Shown here: positions 24,593 to 36,900 of the stretch, one piece after another | Position numbering within the stretch: the stretch's first letter is position 1 | How the letters are laid out: each line of letters opens with the position of its first letter | DNA from: Mytilus edulis | Taxonomy: Eukaryota; Mollusca; Bivalvia; Mytilida; Mytilidae | Length of the DNA stretch: 64,000 nucleotides | Direction: 5' to 3' | Assembly: GCF_963676685.1 (NCBI RefSeq) | Contig: NC_092353.1 | Span: 6,910,207-6,974,206 of the forward strand | Notes under the pieces: generated by a model | What the model was told of the DNA's origin: nothing | Database searches by the model: none | The model's input: the letters and a program-made list of their open reading frames with translations, nothing else | Made by a program: the position numbers and the translations under genes

Positions 24593-27500
24593 TTAATTTA
24601 AAACCTTTTCAGAAGGCAGGTCAGAAAATTTAATGCTTTGTATCAGTGGATCATTTCCGTCGTCGCTACGGATATAAGTATTAGCTCCACATACCAATAG
24701 TATATCAACCACATAAACTGAGGGAAATTTCATCAGAGACACATCTCCTACTTTAGATATATCGGGATCTACTGATAAGTGTAATACTGTCTGATTATTT
24801 GTTCCCCTGGGATCAAGTTGAATCAAGTGAGCAACTTGTTCTATGAAGTCTACACGTTCACTGACGCTACCACCTATAAACTGGAAAAGTCGAATTAAAT
24901 GTAGTGTTAACTGCATTAGGCACTGCACATTTCCTTGTTCAATAATGCTTAATGGGCGTTTGGTGCGAGCAATTTTACTGCCTTCAATTTGACGAACAAT
25001 CAACTTGAAAGCATCCAAAACATCGGTCATCTGCACCTGAAATTATAAATAGGCTAATCAATTTCAAAAACGTAAAAAAGAATAGTACTACCCTTTTTAA
25101 CTGAATTTTCTTGTTTGTTTTGTTGTTATTGCGTTGCACAATTTTCGAGGTTAGGGACCAGGTTGAGCACTCGCAAACATGTTTAATTGAACCGACGCAG
25201 ACGTTTTGTTTGGTTATTTTCCATCATTTGGTTTTTCTACTTATCATCTAAGATCTTAAAAATCTGTTTGTTTGTTTTCTCATTTGGTTCTGTCGCATCT
25301 GCATTTCACAACCCTTAACGAAAGGCGGAATATACAGAAGGGATTTCCAAACTCATTAGTCGAAAAGCTAGCAACAAATTAAAAAATCCAAAAGACAAAT
25401 AACAATTCACAAAACAAAACATATAAAACTAGAGACTGACCAACACAAACCCAATCAAACTATTTCAGATTCTTAAGTAGATATTGACTATTTTTTAAGC
25501 GTCAAGGTTTGATATGTTTGGGCTTTTAATTTTTCCATTTCATTTGAGACTTTCCGTTTAGAATTTTCTTCCGAGTTCAGTAGTTTAGTGATTTTACTTT
25601 TGGGTTATAAGTCTCATTCGGTAGGGCATCTTCAAGGAAAAGAGAATATGATTGTTGTTTACAATTGGTACATATCTGGCTTCATCTGTGAAACAGGTAT
25701 TTCTTAATGGTCAAACAATCGATGACGGGTCCGTAAAATTCTCGAAGGGGTAACAACATTACTTGGAATTATTGGTTTAAAAACTTTCTTGTAAGAAGTA
25801 ACCCTCAATCAAGGAAATCATGATAGTAAATTCACGTGAATAGCGAATGAATTATGAAATTTATACTCCATTGCGGGCCAATTCCATCCCAATTATGCAG
25901 CTGAAATCCGGTCTTGTGACGTAAATTGTTGATTTCAACCGACCCTCCTTGTCGATTTTATTATTTAATTTGGATACCCATAAGTCAGGTTCAACCCACC
26001 TTTGTTTCCTAAAATGACCTGCACCAAGTCAGAAATATGGCAATTGTTATCAAATAGACCGTTTCTATGTATGATGGCATTTGTTTTGTTACAGTTCATT
26101 GTTTCTGTTGCTCCGTTGCTTCCCTCTTATAGTTGATGTGTTTACCTGCGTTTTTGTTTCCTATCTATCGTTGTGTTCGCTTAATCGATTTATGACTATT
26201 TAACAGCGACATACTGTTCCATTTGTTTTACAGCTAAATATATGACATGGGTTTTTTTCATTGTTGATAGACTGGAGCAAAATAAATATTAAGGAAAACA
26301 TCTAAACATTTTAGTGCTGACATTTAAGGTTCTTTTTTTTCGAATAGCTTTACGCAGAAGTTATATTTGTATTAGTTTGGATTTTTAAAACCGTTGTAAA
26401 TAAATTACCTGTTCTTTTGTTTTCTTGTTAATCCATTGTGTTTCTAATTTACAAATGATATTTACTAAACTTATCGCGCTTTGGGTAGTGTCACCATTTA
26501 AAGGATCGTCTTGTTTGAACCTTAGCGTGTAAGCGTATTTCCATAGTTCAACACATCGCTGATAACAGCTATTATCGCCATACAGGGCACCGCGGTTAAA
26601 GATATTTCTGATTGTTACTGGATGACTTTCACCATAAATCCTGGAATATTTCAGTAATGCTTGCATGTAAAGATCATTTGGTTCAGTTAGTTCACGTAAA
26701 GATTCTACTGACGTAATTTCAACTGCATACTGAAAGTAAGATACAGGTGTCACCTTCCTTCCAACATTGGTCATAGTTTGAGTCACTTCATAACGCAGCT
26801 TTAATGATGTTTCCCACATTAAAACACACCGTGTGACGTCATCGTCTACTAAAAAGCAACCTAATAAATCAAACGCATCGCATTTTTCTTCGAGTTGAAA
26901 TTCATACGTATCTAGAAAGTATTCTATAACCAACGAACTGCCTCTAAGAGCAGCGATTTTAAGGGGTGTTTCTTCATAGTTTGTTTTGGCGGTCATTGAT
27001 CCTCCATTCCGACATAACAACTTCACGGTTTCTAATTTATGAGAGTGTGCAGCGTAATGTAAGGCGGTATATCCATCCAAACTTGATACGTTAACACTTG
27101 CTCCTTTAGAAATAAGATACGCACATAGTTCTGTGCTAGCTACGGCTGCCATTAAACATGAATATCCTTTTTCTGAAGTCTTCCTGATGTTTGCACCATG
27201 TTCGACAAGAAATTCGACTATAGGGAAGTTTAGCAATAAACACGCCGATATTAATGGCGTCGAATCCGAATTGGTAGGTCCATTCAAGTCTGCACCATGT
27301 TTAGTCAGAAGTTTGATTATATCTAGCCCATTATCAAGACCAGTAGCACACCATAAAGGTGGAGCTTCAATATCGTTTTCCAAAGTTCGGATTTTAAACA
27401 ATCCTTTTTGTTCAACATCAGGGTCACATTCTTCTAACAAGTATTTCATAATATCTGCGTTACCCTTTAAACATGCATGAAATAATGCAGGCCTTTTATC

Positions 27501-27647
27501 GATTTTGAAAGTCACTATTGATTTCCTCTGGAGTTTTGTCAACATACATAATGTACTGATGATTTTTTGGGGTTTATCTTCATCGATACATGTATGTATA
27601 ATCCTGGCAAACTTTTCAATTTCAGAATTACTCAGTTCAGCTGACAT
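24593..27647 (-). CDS. fem1-like: FEM1-like ankyrin-repeat protein, copy 2 (two exons, 560 aa)
   Basis: Tandem paralogue of the gene at 13788-16968. Exon 1 is 27647-26409 (413 codons, the same length) and exon 2 is 25036-24593 (147 codons plus stop). The donor CAG/GTAATT and acceptor TAATTTCAG/GTG join in phase 0. The order is the same: N-terminal ankyrin repeats (residues about 50-255, for example DGYTALHYAAHSHKLETVK), a TPR-like part (HPVTIRNIFNRGALYGDN, then CVELWKYAYTLR), and the C-terminal ankyrin pair (LIQLDPRG, DILLVCGANTYIRSDDG). In exon 2 I count about 29 differences in 147 residues between the copies, so both frames have stayed open through substantial divergence. It ends at the same place as copy 1 with different last codons (KVLN against KVEN), again before the position of the FEM1 C-terminal CUL2/Elongin box. 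Confidence 0.88.
25985..26240 (+). repeat. Dispersed repeat R3 in intron of FEM1-like copy 2
   Basis: Shares with 30440-30860 the ordered phrases CAGGTTCAACCCACC, ACCAAGTCAG, ATGGC(A/C)ATTGTTAT, and an end with ATTTATGA and AACAGCG. Antisense within the intron; no coding capacity. Confidence 0.65.
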
Positions 27648-27960
27648 ATTTGATATATATATATTCCTTAGAAACCGTAGTTAAAACAGCTGATGAACAC
27701 TTAACGATATTTACGTCCATGTAGTCTGTAAAATACCTTGCAACCGTTAATGAACCAATAATCCAAAAATGTAATATCTACATTTGAAATGATGAAAATT
27801 GTTTCTGAAATCATGCGTTGACCACATAATGTAGGATATAAGACAATATATCATTTGGAAATTTTCAGTTCCGTGTCAGGTGATCTATATTAGTTTTTAA
27901 ATTTATCTACCTGTTCTAGATATTAATATAAGTGACCTTGCCCGACGTTATATATTGTAA
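27648..27960 (-). promoter_or_regulatory. Upstream region of FEM1-like copy 2, conserved with copy 1
   Basis: Aligns with 16969-17290 as described there. It holds GGAAATTTTC at 27857-27866 in the position of the Rel-like site of copy 1. The leader and promoter are not separated by any signal I can see. Confidence 0.4.
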
Positions 27961-29280
27961 AAGTAATTATAGTTTATCAAAGTTAAAACATTACTATCTT
28001 GAATGTATTTGTGATATACTTCAATAATAGAACGACAATCGACCAAATATTATGTAAGATTATATCAAACGCTTCATGACATTTGAAAGTTGATCATGCT
28101 AAAACTTCACAATAACCGATGTAATCAGTTACATGATCAATAAGACCAAATTGAACTTAATGTTTTATCATAAGAACGCAAAGAAACGCGTTACTACTAT
28201 TCTAATCGGATAATTAACATACATATGGTATTTAAGGTACAACATATAGTTTTACCAATGCTCTTCAACTTTCTACTTTGTGTTGAAACTATTTTGATCT
28301 AGGCGTCACTGACAATTCTTATTAAGATGGAACGCGCGTCTGGTGTATCACATTATTAACCTAGTACATTTGAAAACTATTGAAGTCTTTACTGGAATAC
28401 AATTATTACTCTATAAATATTTGCCACATTTTAATTATTCCTTCTGAAATGTTTGCCAATCGTTGTATTTATATTTTTCTTTTGCAGATATTGAGCTCCC
28501 TTGTGTCTATGATATGATACACCAAAAATAGATATCCATACTTATCTAAAGTATTGGACTGTAAAATAGATTATCAACCTCGACTCCTATTTTAATAAAA
28601 TAGTCGTACACATAAACACAATCAATAGCAAATAAAACATGGCAAATTAGTTTCAATTATGATAAAAAAAAAAAAAATAATAATATGAGCTTCGTTTCAG
28701 TTGAACTACAATGTAGCTAAAGTCGCTGAATGAAGATAGAAATTAACTGTCCTCCAAAGTCTTACGATTTCAAAAATATTGTTAAAGTAGAAAGGCTTTT
28801 GGTTTAATTACTTTTACTATACTATTTAGTGATTTAATTTGCAGCTTCCTTCTGTAAAATACATTACTGCAGATCCTGTATAATCTTTACTCGTATGATG
28901 CTCTACTTTTTAAAAATAGTTCAATGTTAATTATAAACAATTATTTTGCTGTATGTTCTAAAAGATTGTTATTGCCATAAAAGGAATACAATGTTTGCAA
29001 CAACTGAGGAACTCCTTGGTTTTTGTTTCATTCATTCGGAAATATAAAAGTGTACAACTTTAATATGATCATATGTGCTCAATTTGCAGTAGACGATAAC
29101 AACTGATTCCATCAATGCTAAAACTGGTGCAGCTATACCATCAGAGTGATAATAAAACTTTGGAAATAATGACATTTCGATTTGTTATTGCGGATCGAGA
29201 AGTAGAGATAATTATAAATCAAACCGGTAAATGACTGGGTACTATATTCACTTCAGCTAACCACCCACGATTAGTGGACC
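27961..29280. other. Intergenic between divergent FEM1-like copy 2 and the C1q gene
   Basis: AT-rich sequence with a poly-A run near 28662. No supported gene. It presumably contains the promoter of the C1q gene at its right end; I see no decisive TATA or initiator element. Confidence 0.4.
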
Positions 29281-29289
29281 ATTGGTCTT

Positions 29290-29442
29290 CTGTTTCACTG
29301 TTAAAAGACATTCAAACGTGTTGATAAGATGAACAACAGATAGAAAGGACGGACCATCTGCCGCCCTATCAATAGTAGGTTTACCTTCTGTTGATAAGCC
29401 AAGTATCTCTATGAAGAAAAACACTAAGGTCTGTACAGCCGG
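29290..29442 (+). other. Probable non-coding first exon region of the C1q gene
   Basis: A good donor (CCGG/GTAAGT at 29442/29443) lies 340 bases before an acceptor (TATATTTTAG/ACG at 29779/29780) that opens the exon with the start codon. No frame with an ATG is required here, so it would be 5' leader. The exon's own start is unknown. The region resembles 19845-19963. Confidence 0.5.
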
Positions 29443-29794
29443 GTAAGTGTCACAATTTGTTCTTTACTTCCTTTAATGCAAAGTTCAATTTTTTTCCATT
29501 TAGATTTATTTTTATAAGTTTGTCAAAATTTCATTGTCTTTATTTTTTCTACGTGATTCTTTAGTAATCACTATATATTTATATTGCACAGCAAAGTCTT
29601 TCCAATGTTTCAAGATTCTGGGGTTTTTTGTATATAGTTTTTGCAGATCAAACTTGAACATATTGCTAATTATTACATTTATTGAATGATGTTTAAATGT
29701 ATCATATCTTAAAACATTGTTTCTATCTGTTTATCTATGTGTTTAAGAATCATTAGCAAAACTTTTGTTTATATTTTAGACGTTAGCAGTATCA

Positions 29795-32700
29795 ATGACT
29801 GCGATCTTATTCTTTGTGACAGTTATTGTAATATTATCAGTATGTCAGTCTCAGAACTCCGAGTTTGTACCACAAACACGTGACTTTGATAACAACTCAA
29901 TAGAAACAGTCACCAAACCTACAGAGGAATCAATTATTTCGTTTGGAGGGCTGATATCAAAAGAAACGATCCAGAAGCCACCTGAAGTAACTGTTTGTCC
30001 GGTTACTAAGCTAGAAACAAAGGGACCAGTAAATCTATATATTCATGGGGCTTTTGCTACAACGAATGAAGGTAGGTGTGTTGCCCATTGTTGCTTGATA
30101 TACACTCAAATTGTCAGGATGTCTCCCTTTCTGTTTTTTTTCTCTATAAGCTGAAAAGGCAGCAGTCGACCAAAGTTTTTTTGAAAGTGGCTAATGTGAT
30201 AAATTCGAATAATTTAAGAAAACTATTTTTGTCTGTTTGTCTTTTTCATTTTTGGCCATGGCGTTGTCAGTTTATTTTCGATTTATGAGTTTGATTGTCC
30301 CTCTGGTATCTTTCGTCTGTCTTTTAAGAAACTGCATGGTGTTATTTCTATTTCAGTACCTCTGATCACACGCGAATGGATAGTTTGCAACTAATATTAT
30401 GTTGTCATTTCAATGTTATATTTAACTTTGCCATTAAAGTGCGAGGTTTGGCATGCCACAAAACCAGGTTCAACCCACCACTTTTATTCCCCTTTAAAAG
30501 TGTCCTGTACCAAGTCAGGAAGATGGCCATTGTTATATTATTGATCGTTTCTGTGTGTGTTGCATTTTAACGTTGAGTCGTTTGTGTTTTCTCTTATTTT
30601 TGAGAAATTGAGATAAGACGTGGCACGGTACTTGTCTATCCCAAATTCATGTATTTGGTTTTCATGTTATATTTGTTATTCTCGTGGTGTTTTGTCTGAT
30701 GCTTGGTCCGTTTCTGTGTGTGTTACGTTTCGGTGTTATGTCGTTGTTCTCCTCTTATATTTAATGCGTTTCCCTCGGTTTTAGTTTGTTACCCCGATTT
30801 TGTTTTTTGTCCATGGATTTATGAGTTTTGAACAGCGGTATACTACTGTTGCCTTTATTTGCAACAAATTGAAATACCTCCTATTTTTTATTTATACATG
30901 TAATTTAATATAAAATATATTTCAGATTTACTTCCATTTCCACAACAACAATCAAAATGTGAATGTCCTCTTGGGCCGCAAGGTCTACCAGGAACCCCCG
31001 GACCGGACGGCAAGACTGGTCCACAAGGACCAAAAGGAGACAGAGGACTACAAGGCCCTGCTGGTCCGCCTGGTAGACCTGGACCTCCAGGGAAAGTGAT
31101 ACTTAATACAACACACACTATCAGTCATGAGCAACCCAGTGTGTTTACCGCATTCTCAGCTGTGATGACAATGACACAGTATGGACCATTCGGCCAGGAT
31201 AGGGTTAGTTGTGGTGTAATACATATATAAGTTATACTGTTATTGTCTTTCGAATGCAACGTGTAATCTCCAAACTGGTATTATTGTAAAAAAATTAGAC
31301 GAGACAAAATACTGACAATGCATGTATATCCGAGAACCATGCTATTGCTGTTTAATTAAACTTTTGCGTATAGATATATTGATAGATACATCTTAAGGAA
31401 ATCCGTTTTTATCATTTATATACCGACGATCAAAGGGATGCAAAACAAATATGTTACTGTATTTTCGAGCCTATGACACTGTGTCACCAACTCGAGACAT
31501 AGCGACCCTACATTCATTCGTCGACGGTGTCGAAGGTTAGGGTATTTTCATTTCTCTATATTTAACTAATAAAGGACCTATGACTTGAACAGCGGTATAC
31601 AACTCTTGCATTTAACAGATTTTAAAAGAATTAAAGCTTATCAAAACCATTCAAGTCCAAACAGTTTTGTAGACGATCATTGTGTGTTCCTTATAGTGAT
31701 AATATTTCAACACTTTTTTCAGATAGTAGTTTTTGATCAAGTACTGGCCAATTATGGTAAATCTTACCGCCAAAGTGTTGGTGTATTTGTAACCCCCTAT
31801 AATGGACTCTACCAATTCCATATGCATATACACACCAGGAAGTCATTCATCGCTGAAGTCACTTTACGTGTAAGTTCGTACTGTTTATTGTTACAGCAAC
31901 CCGTCAAACAAATAATCTGGAACCATGTGTTTTCCCATAGAGAATTGTGACGACTGATCAAGTCCATTTATTGAATTTGTTACTTGTTAATTGATTTATA
32001 GATTATCGTTGATCATCTCAACGAGATTGATTTTCTCGCTTGAGCTGGAACAGCGAAAGTGAGAAAAGCAATCGAGTTGAGATGACCAATGATAATCTGT
32101 TTATCGCTATTTTACCTATGACTACGTTGTCAATTTCATGTCAATTTCGTTAGCAACGCCACGTGGCCTCCTTAGTTTCTAGCGATAATTTTTCCATCTC
32201 AAGCGAGAAGCATGATATGAAAATTATCACAAAAAAAGATCAAAGGAAAAGTGCACAAAATAGCGATAATCACTATTATTGACGGTTTTGTTAGGACATA
32301 TAATATATATTGCAACATTTATTTTGTCATTTTGTTTACAAACTAATTACTTCATAAAAATAGTTTGGATCCATGCATTTTAAATGTTTTGTTTTGCTAT
32401 GAATTTCAAAATGTTCATGATTAAAAGAAGAGGTGAAATATGATTGAATAAGACAACCACAAAAACAAACAACGTTATATACAGAAATGATCAAAGTTAA
32501 GTTGTTCTGCAATACACACATCAATCTTGAAAGTATTTGCTTTATAACATACACCAATGAATCTCTGGCTCGAATAGTCTATTACCACTTTGAAACTCCA
32601 TGACAGGAAATACTACTCAAATGTTTATTTTGCGCATATTTCATTTGAAGGTCAAACGAAAAATGAACACCCAGTCGATGCAGGATATTGTTAGAACATG

Positions 32701-32914
32701 GGCTGATGGGAAAACAGGCAACATAGAATACGAGATGGGTTCATCTAACAGTGCCATTGTTTATTTGGAGAAGGGAGACATGGTATATTGTGTGTTACCA
32801 AAGAATCAAGTGTTGTCTGGGTTACAGTTTACATCATTCTCTGGATATCTTATGAAAACTGACGAAAACAACGATATGAACTCAAAAGACAGATTTCAAA
32901 CATTTCTTCCATAA
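29795..32914 (+). CDS. Secreted collagen/C1q-domain protein (four coding exons, 321 aa)
   Basis: Exons are 29795-30071, 30926-31203, 31723-31869 and 32651-32914, with donors GTAGGT, GTTAGT and GTAAGT, AG acceptors, and phases 1, 0 and 0 that fit. A signal peptide covers residues 1-20 (hydrophobic [13 protein letters not shown]). A linker of about 85 residues follows, then Cys104 and Cys106 directly before 13 uninterrupted Gly-X-Y triplets (109-147). A C1q domain spans about 166-312: [35 protein letters not shown], then [11 protein letters not shown] and [14 protein letters not shown]. The two cysteines could link collagen chains, as in vertebrate C1q. Potential N-glycosylation sites are N33 and N153. 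C1q-domain proteins act as extracellular lectin-like recognition molecules, widely used in bivalve haemolymph immunity; the ligand cannot be read from sequence. Most bivalve members lack collagen, so the collagen stalk is notable. Confidence 0.9.
30440..30860 (+). repeat. Dispersed repeat R3 in C1q intron 1
   Basis: Contains ACCAAGTCAGGAAGATGGCC, then GTTGAGTCGTTTGTG and an end with TTTATGAGTTTTGAACAGCG. A second family (R8, GGCGTTGTCAGTTTATTTTC) sits just before it at 30230-30320 and recurs at 40240-40300. Confidence 0.7.
31998..32100. repeat. Imperfect palindrome in C1q intron 3
   Basis: ATTATCGTTGATCATCTCAA at the left pairs with TTGAGATGACCAATGATAAT at the right, with TTTTCTCGCT and AGTGAGAAAA inside. 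A further AGCGATAATT block follows to 32290. It is a small foldback repeat in an intron. Confidence 0.65.
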
Positions 32915-32929
32915 ATATTCAATGATTCA

Positions 32930-32935
32930 ATTAAA
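32930..32935 (+). terminator. Probable polyadenylation signal of the C1q gene
   Basis: ATTAAA lies 16 bases after the stop codon, followed by a T-rich stretch. It is the second most common poly(A) hexamer in animals. Confidence 0.45.
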
Positions 32936-33078
32936 AGATGTTTTTTTATTAAATCATTTATAAGTAAATACATCGTAGCAGACATCTCTTTATAGAGATC
33001 AAGCTTAACTAGGTTAGACAACAGAAAAAAAATATTTATATGCTGCTATCTTTACTTGCTGAAAGTAAGTTGAAATCC

Positions 33079-33174
33079 TGCTGATATCTGCGCTGCATGT
33101 GCTGTTTGTTTTAGATCATAATATGTTATGTCAGAAAAATAAAACAAACAGCACATGCAGCGCAGATATCAGCA
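33079..33174. repeat. Near-perfect hairpin, 34-bp arms
   Basis: The left arm (33079-33112, TGCTGATATCTGCGCTGCAT and onward) is the exact reverse complement of the right arm (33141-33174). The loop is 28 bases. It lies about 165 bases downstream of the C1q stop codon. Confidence 0.85.
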
Positions 33175-33629
33175 TGTAAATTAACTCGATTGATTCAGCG
33201 CCCTCTATCGGTCAATGTCCTCTCGACAATGTAGCGATCGACAGTGAGTCGGAATATAACGACTGGATTATTCGGGTTACATGTAAATCGGAAAATTAAT
33301 CCACATTACATTTATATACTTCTTGAGAAACACGCATGTACAATCAATAAAAGAATACTTAAGCGGAAAAGGTTTGTCTTATCCGTATATCCCAGACATT
33401 GGGTTTCTGCTTGCTGTCTAAATCAGGAAAGTTTAAGCATGGACGTATTATATATTCCAATGGCCTACAGTAACAGCATAAATTTACGATTTCTAAATGC
33501 ACACACAATTGTGTACAATGCTGATAAACTTTGTGTAGCTCGTCATTTATTGTAAACTCAGATTGTAACTACTTTTTTGTTTCGTTTTTGTTCTTCATCT
33601 TAATTTTCAGTGATCCATAATAGATTCTG

Positions 33630-33983
33630 TCATGTCTGTTTAAACATATCTACTAGTCCGTTGCCTCTTAGATACTGTTTATACTCCAACAACATAACAT
33701 CGTCATAGCGACGCAACAGGACTTTTCTGCCATTTATATTGATCTGACCTCCCGCTATTCTGTCACGTGCTGTTTTACTGTCCAATAGAACAACCCATCG
33801 AAATGACATCGCCTTAAACTGAAGAGATTTAATGTGAAAGTCTCCGAATGACTTTAAATAATCTCCTAATTGATTATAAACATCTTCGTGGGAAGCTCGA
33901 CTTTCACCATCGTCGAAAGAAATAGCATTCGGAAGAGGTTCCGGTGGTGGGCGTGGTGGTCTTTGTTCGAAATTCTTTGACAT
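33630..33983 (-). CDS. Small RRM-like domain protein A (117 aa)
   Basis: One coding exon. ATG at 33983 is preceded in frame by a TAA and by a good acceptor (TTTTTTTTCAG at about 34018), so a non-coding first exon probably exists upstream. After a proline-rich start (RPPRPPPEPLPNA) there is one compact domain whose pattern fits a beta-alpha-beta-beta-alpha-beta RRM-like fold: NAISF; SHEDVYNQLGDYLKSF; IKSLQF; FRWVVLLDS; KTARDRIAGG; INGRKVLLRRYDD. The canonical aromatic RNP1 residues are absent. Gene B at 38792-41500 has the same domain with many identical residues (PNA, ASHEDVY, KSLQ, MSFRW, LLDS, LRRYDD, LEYK). Function unknown; nucleic-acid or protein binding is inference. Confidence 0.7.
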   Translation of the reverse strand: MSKNFEQRPPRPPPEPLPNAISFDDGESRASHEDVYNQLGDYLKSFGDFHIKSLQFKAMSFRWVVLLDSKTARDRIAGGQININGRKVLLRRYDDVMLLEYKQYLRGNGLVDMFKQT

Positions 33984-36900
33984 TTTGGGGTCACTGTTGC
34001 TTTTTTAATCTGTACTGAAAAAAAATAATACTTGCATCAGTTGTATGCTTTCAGATTTTCTATGTCAACACGCTATATATGAATATAATATTGAATGTAT
34101 TGCAAATAACTTTAATTTGGATTATATTCTAAATGTGAGCAACTATATACATTCGCAGTAGTGTTATCACTCGACGGTTAACAACATAAAATAGTGTTTA
34201 GTCGCGATGATGGCTTCAACCTAACAGAGAGAATTTAATTCAGTTATCACAATATTGTTTATTAGTGGGAAAAAAGAAATGAAACAGTATTCTTATTCGA
34301 TATAAGTTAAACCTTATTGTAGAAGTTCTGTTAAATTTTTTGTTATGTAATAGTAGTATAAATGTACCAATGGAAGTTTATAATCTTAGTAAAGATAGGC
34401 CGAATGTATTATTTGAAAATTGCTTTGGTCACAAGACACCCCATTGATATGATCAAGTTTTACACACAAAAAAATTGAGAGTCTGTCATGTTATATATAT
34501 ACACATAAACGTATCGGTGTGAGTCAAGGCTCTGTTTGGAAAACCGTACTTTGACCTATAATGGTTTACTTTTATAAATTGTGACTTGGATTGAGAGTTG
34601 TCTCATTGTCACTCATACCACATCTTCTTATACATGTCTATTGTTGATGACTGTGTTGATCTCTGACCATATGTATCTTAGATATTTGTGTCTTTGGTTT
34701 TTTGTCTAATATATAGACGTGTACCCTTATATTTTAATTCATCAGATAATATTACAAAGCAATAGTTATTGTTAGATCCAGCACAGGAAACAATGATCAT
34801 TCGTTTTTCATTGCACACTAGGCAGGGATACAGTTACATGTATTATCACGATATTCACTGTTTACTTGAAATAACTTTATTTTGATTACAAAAAAATAAA
34901 GAAATAAACGTTAGCATGAACATTACTTACCAAATTCCCAAATTAAAGAATTTGCCTATTATTATTCAACAGTTTCCGATGAAAGTATCCACTCAATACT
35001 TATCACTATGTCTTCATGCCATAATCCAGAAAATGCAGAACATTTTCACTAACAGTTGAATTGTATGGTGTCCGTTTTGAAGGTGTCCGTTTTGAACAAA
35101 GAATGGTATAGAACAGGAATGAATTGCATTAAACATCGTTGAATTATTCAGATATGTTTATACACAGGTTTGCTTAGAATCGAAATGGTACAATAAGAAG
35201 TTAGTCCCAGGAGTGCAGCTTGTGTTAATAAATCAATTTTATTACATATTTCCATGCTACAAAAAATATAATATTGTTCACTCATTTGATGTCGATTTCT
35301 TGAAGGATCGTGAATATTTCTTATTACTAATGCATTGCGCTTGATTACTTTCTAAGCAACCTATCTGGTTTAAAAATGATCTATAACTATACCATTAAAA
35401 AATTAAAAAAAATACGTCATCATAATTGAGAATTTTAAAATGCAATACTATAATTCTGTTATGCAGCCATAGTGATGGACATTAATACTATGTATTTCTT
35501 ACTATGTGCTACTCAGAAGGAAGTAGTATACTCATTTACCACTGTCCGTGTGTCTGTCCAAAGACATTTTCGTCGAAATTTACTTTTTTAGAAATTGCAA
35601 ATCAAAACTTTATTAAATTGGCGGTAGACTTCATGTTAGCACATAATATATACATACGTCTAAACAAGCGATAACTCTACGACATATATATCCATTTGGG
35701 TCATCAATGAAGGTAGTACACCGCTGAGAACACATATTTTATATATGCCTTCAGGTTTATATCATCCTATTTCAACTTTTCAAACAAGAATCTATATTCT
35801 AAATTGAGGTAAATTATATGGCTTCCCAAATACCGTTTTCATTCCTAACATCACCGAAAACACATTCATTGTCGAAATCCGGATATGGTGTACTAGTTTT
35901 GTACCTTTTGTTTTCGGTATATCACCTTTTCCGCAAGTTTATTTGTTTGGTATTACATTAATAATTTTAAAATCCATTTTGTTACATCTGGTGATCCAAT
36001 TATTTGGCAATCGCTAATGGAAATAAGTAGGGTTTTTGAAAGTGTAACAGAAAAGTGCCATTGCGGTTAAATGTACATTTGTAATGTGTTTTGTAATGTG
36101 ATATCTTTTTTTTTTTTTATTTCAATTCCAAAATATTCAATCATAGCAATTACAAGTTGATCATGATAATCACATCCATCGCCAATCGACTTGCTGTTCA
36201 TCGAATAGATATAAGTCAGCAATAACTCGATTACATTTCAACTTGTTTGATATTTATTTGTCTTTCCAATATCATTAAAATATTAAACAGATGAACCTTA
36301 ATTCAGAAAATACAATGTATGGATTTTTTGTATCTTTAAAAATGTAAAATCTCAAATAAGTATCATTATCAAAGATAAGAGGGGAATTAAATGTCAAACG
36401 AGACATATTACATACGGTGTAAATAAATCTAAGAGATGATAATGATTTCTGTACGCACGATACGCTCCAGACCAAATGTTTAAAAATCACAAAAAAACTT
36501 AAAAGTGAAAGCGTCGTGAAAATGCATGGCAAAGAGTAAAACATAGCAAAAACACCGAAGTTCACGGAATATTCAAAACGAAAAGTCTTTTATCAAATGG
36601 CAAAATCAAGAAAAATCACATCAAACGAACGAAAAACAACTGTCATATTCCTGACTTGGTACAGACATTTCTTTGTGTATAAAATGGTGGATTAAACCTG
36701 GTTGTATAGCTAGCTAAACCTCGCACTTGTATGACAGTCGCATGGACAGTTGCAGTTATCTGATTTGTTGTCGCACATAGCGTTAAGCTATTCCAGGTAA
36801 GAAAGGTTATGTGTTATAGAAATATGATATTCTATTTCTCTTCCATCTGGTGATCATACTGAAAGTGTATCCGTGTTGTACTTTTGACATATTTGAGTTG

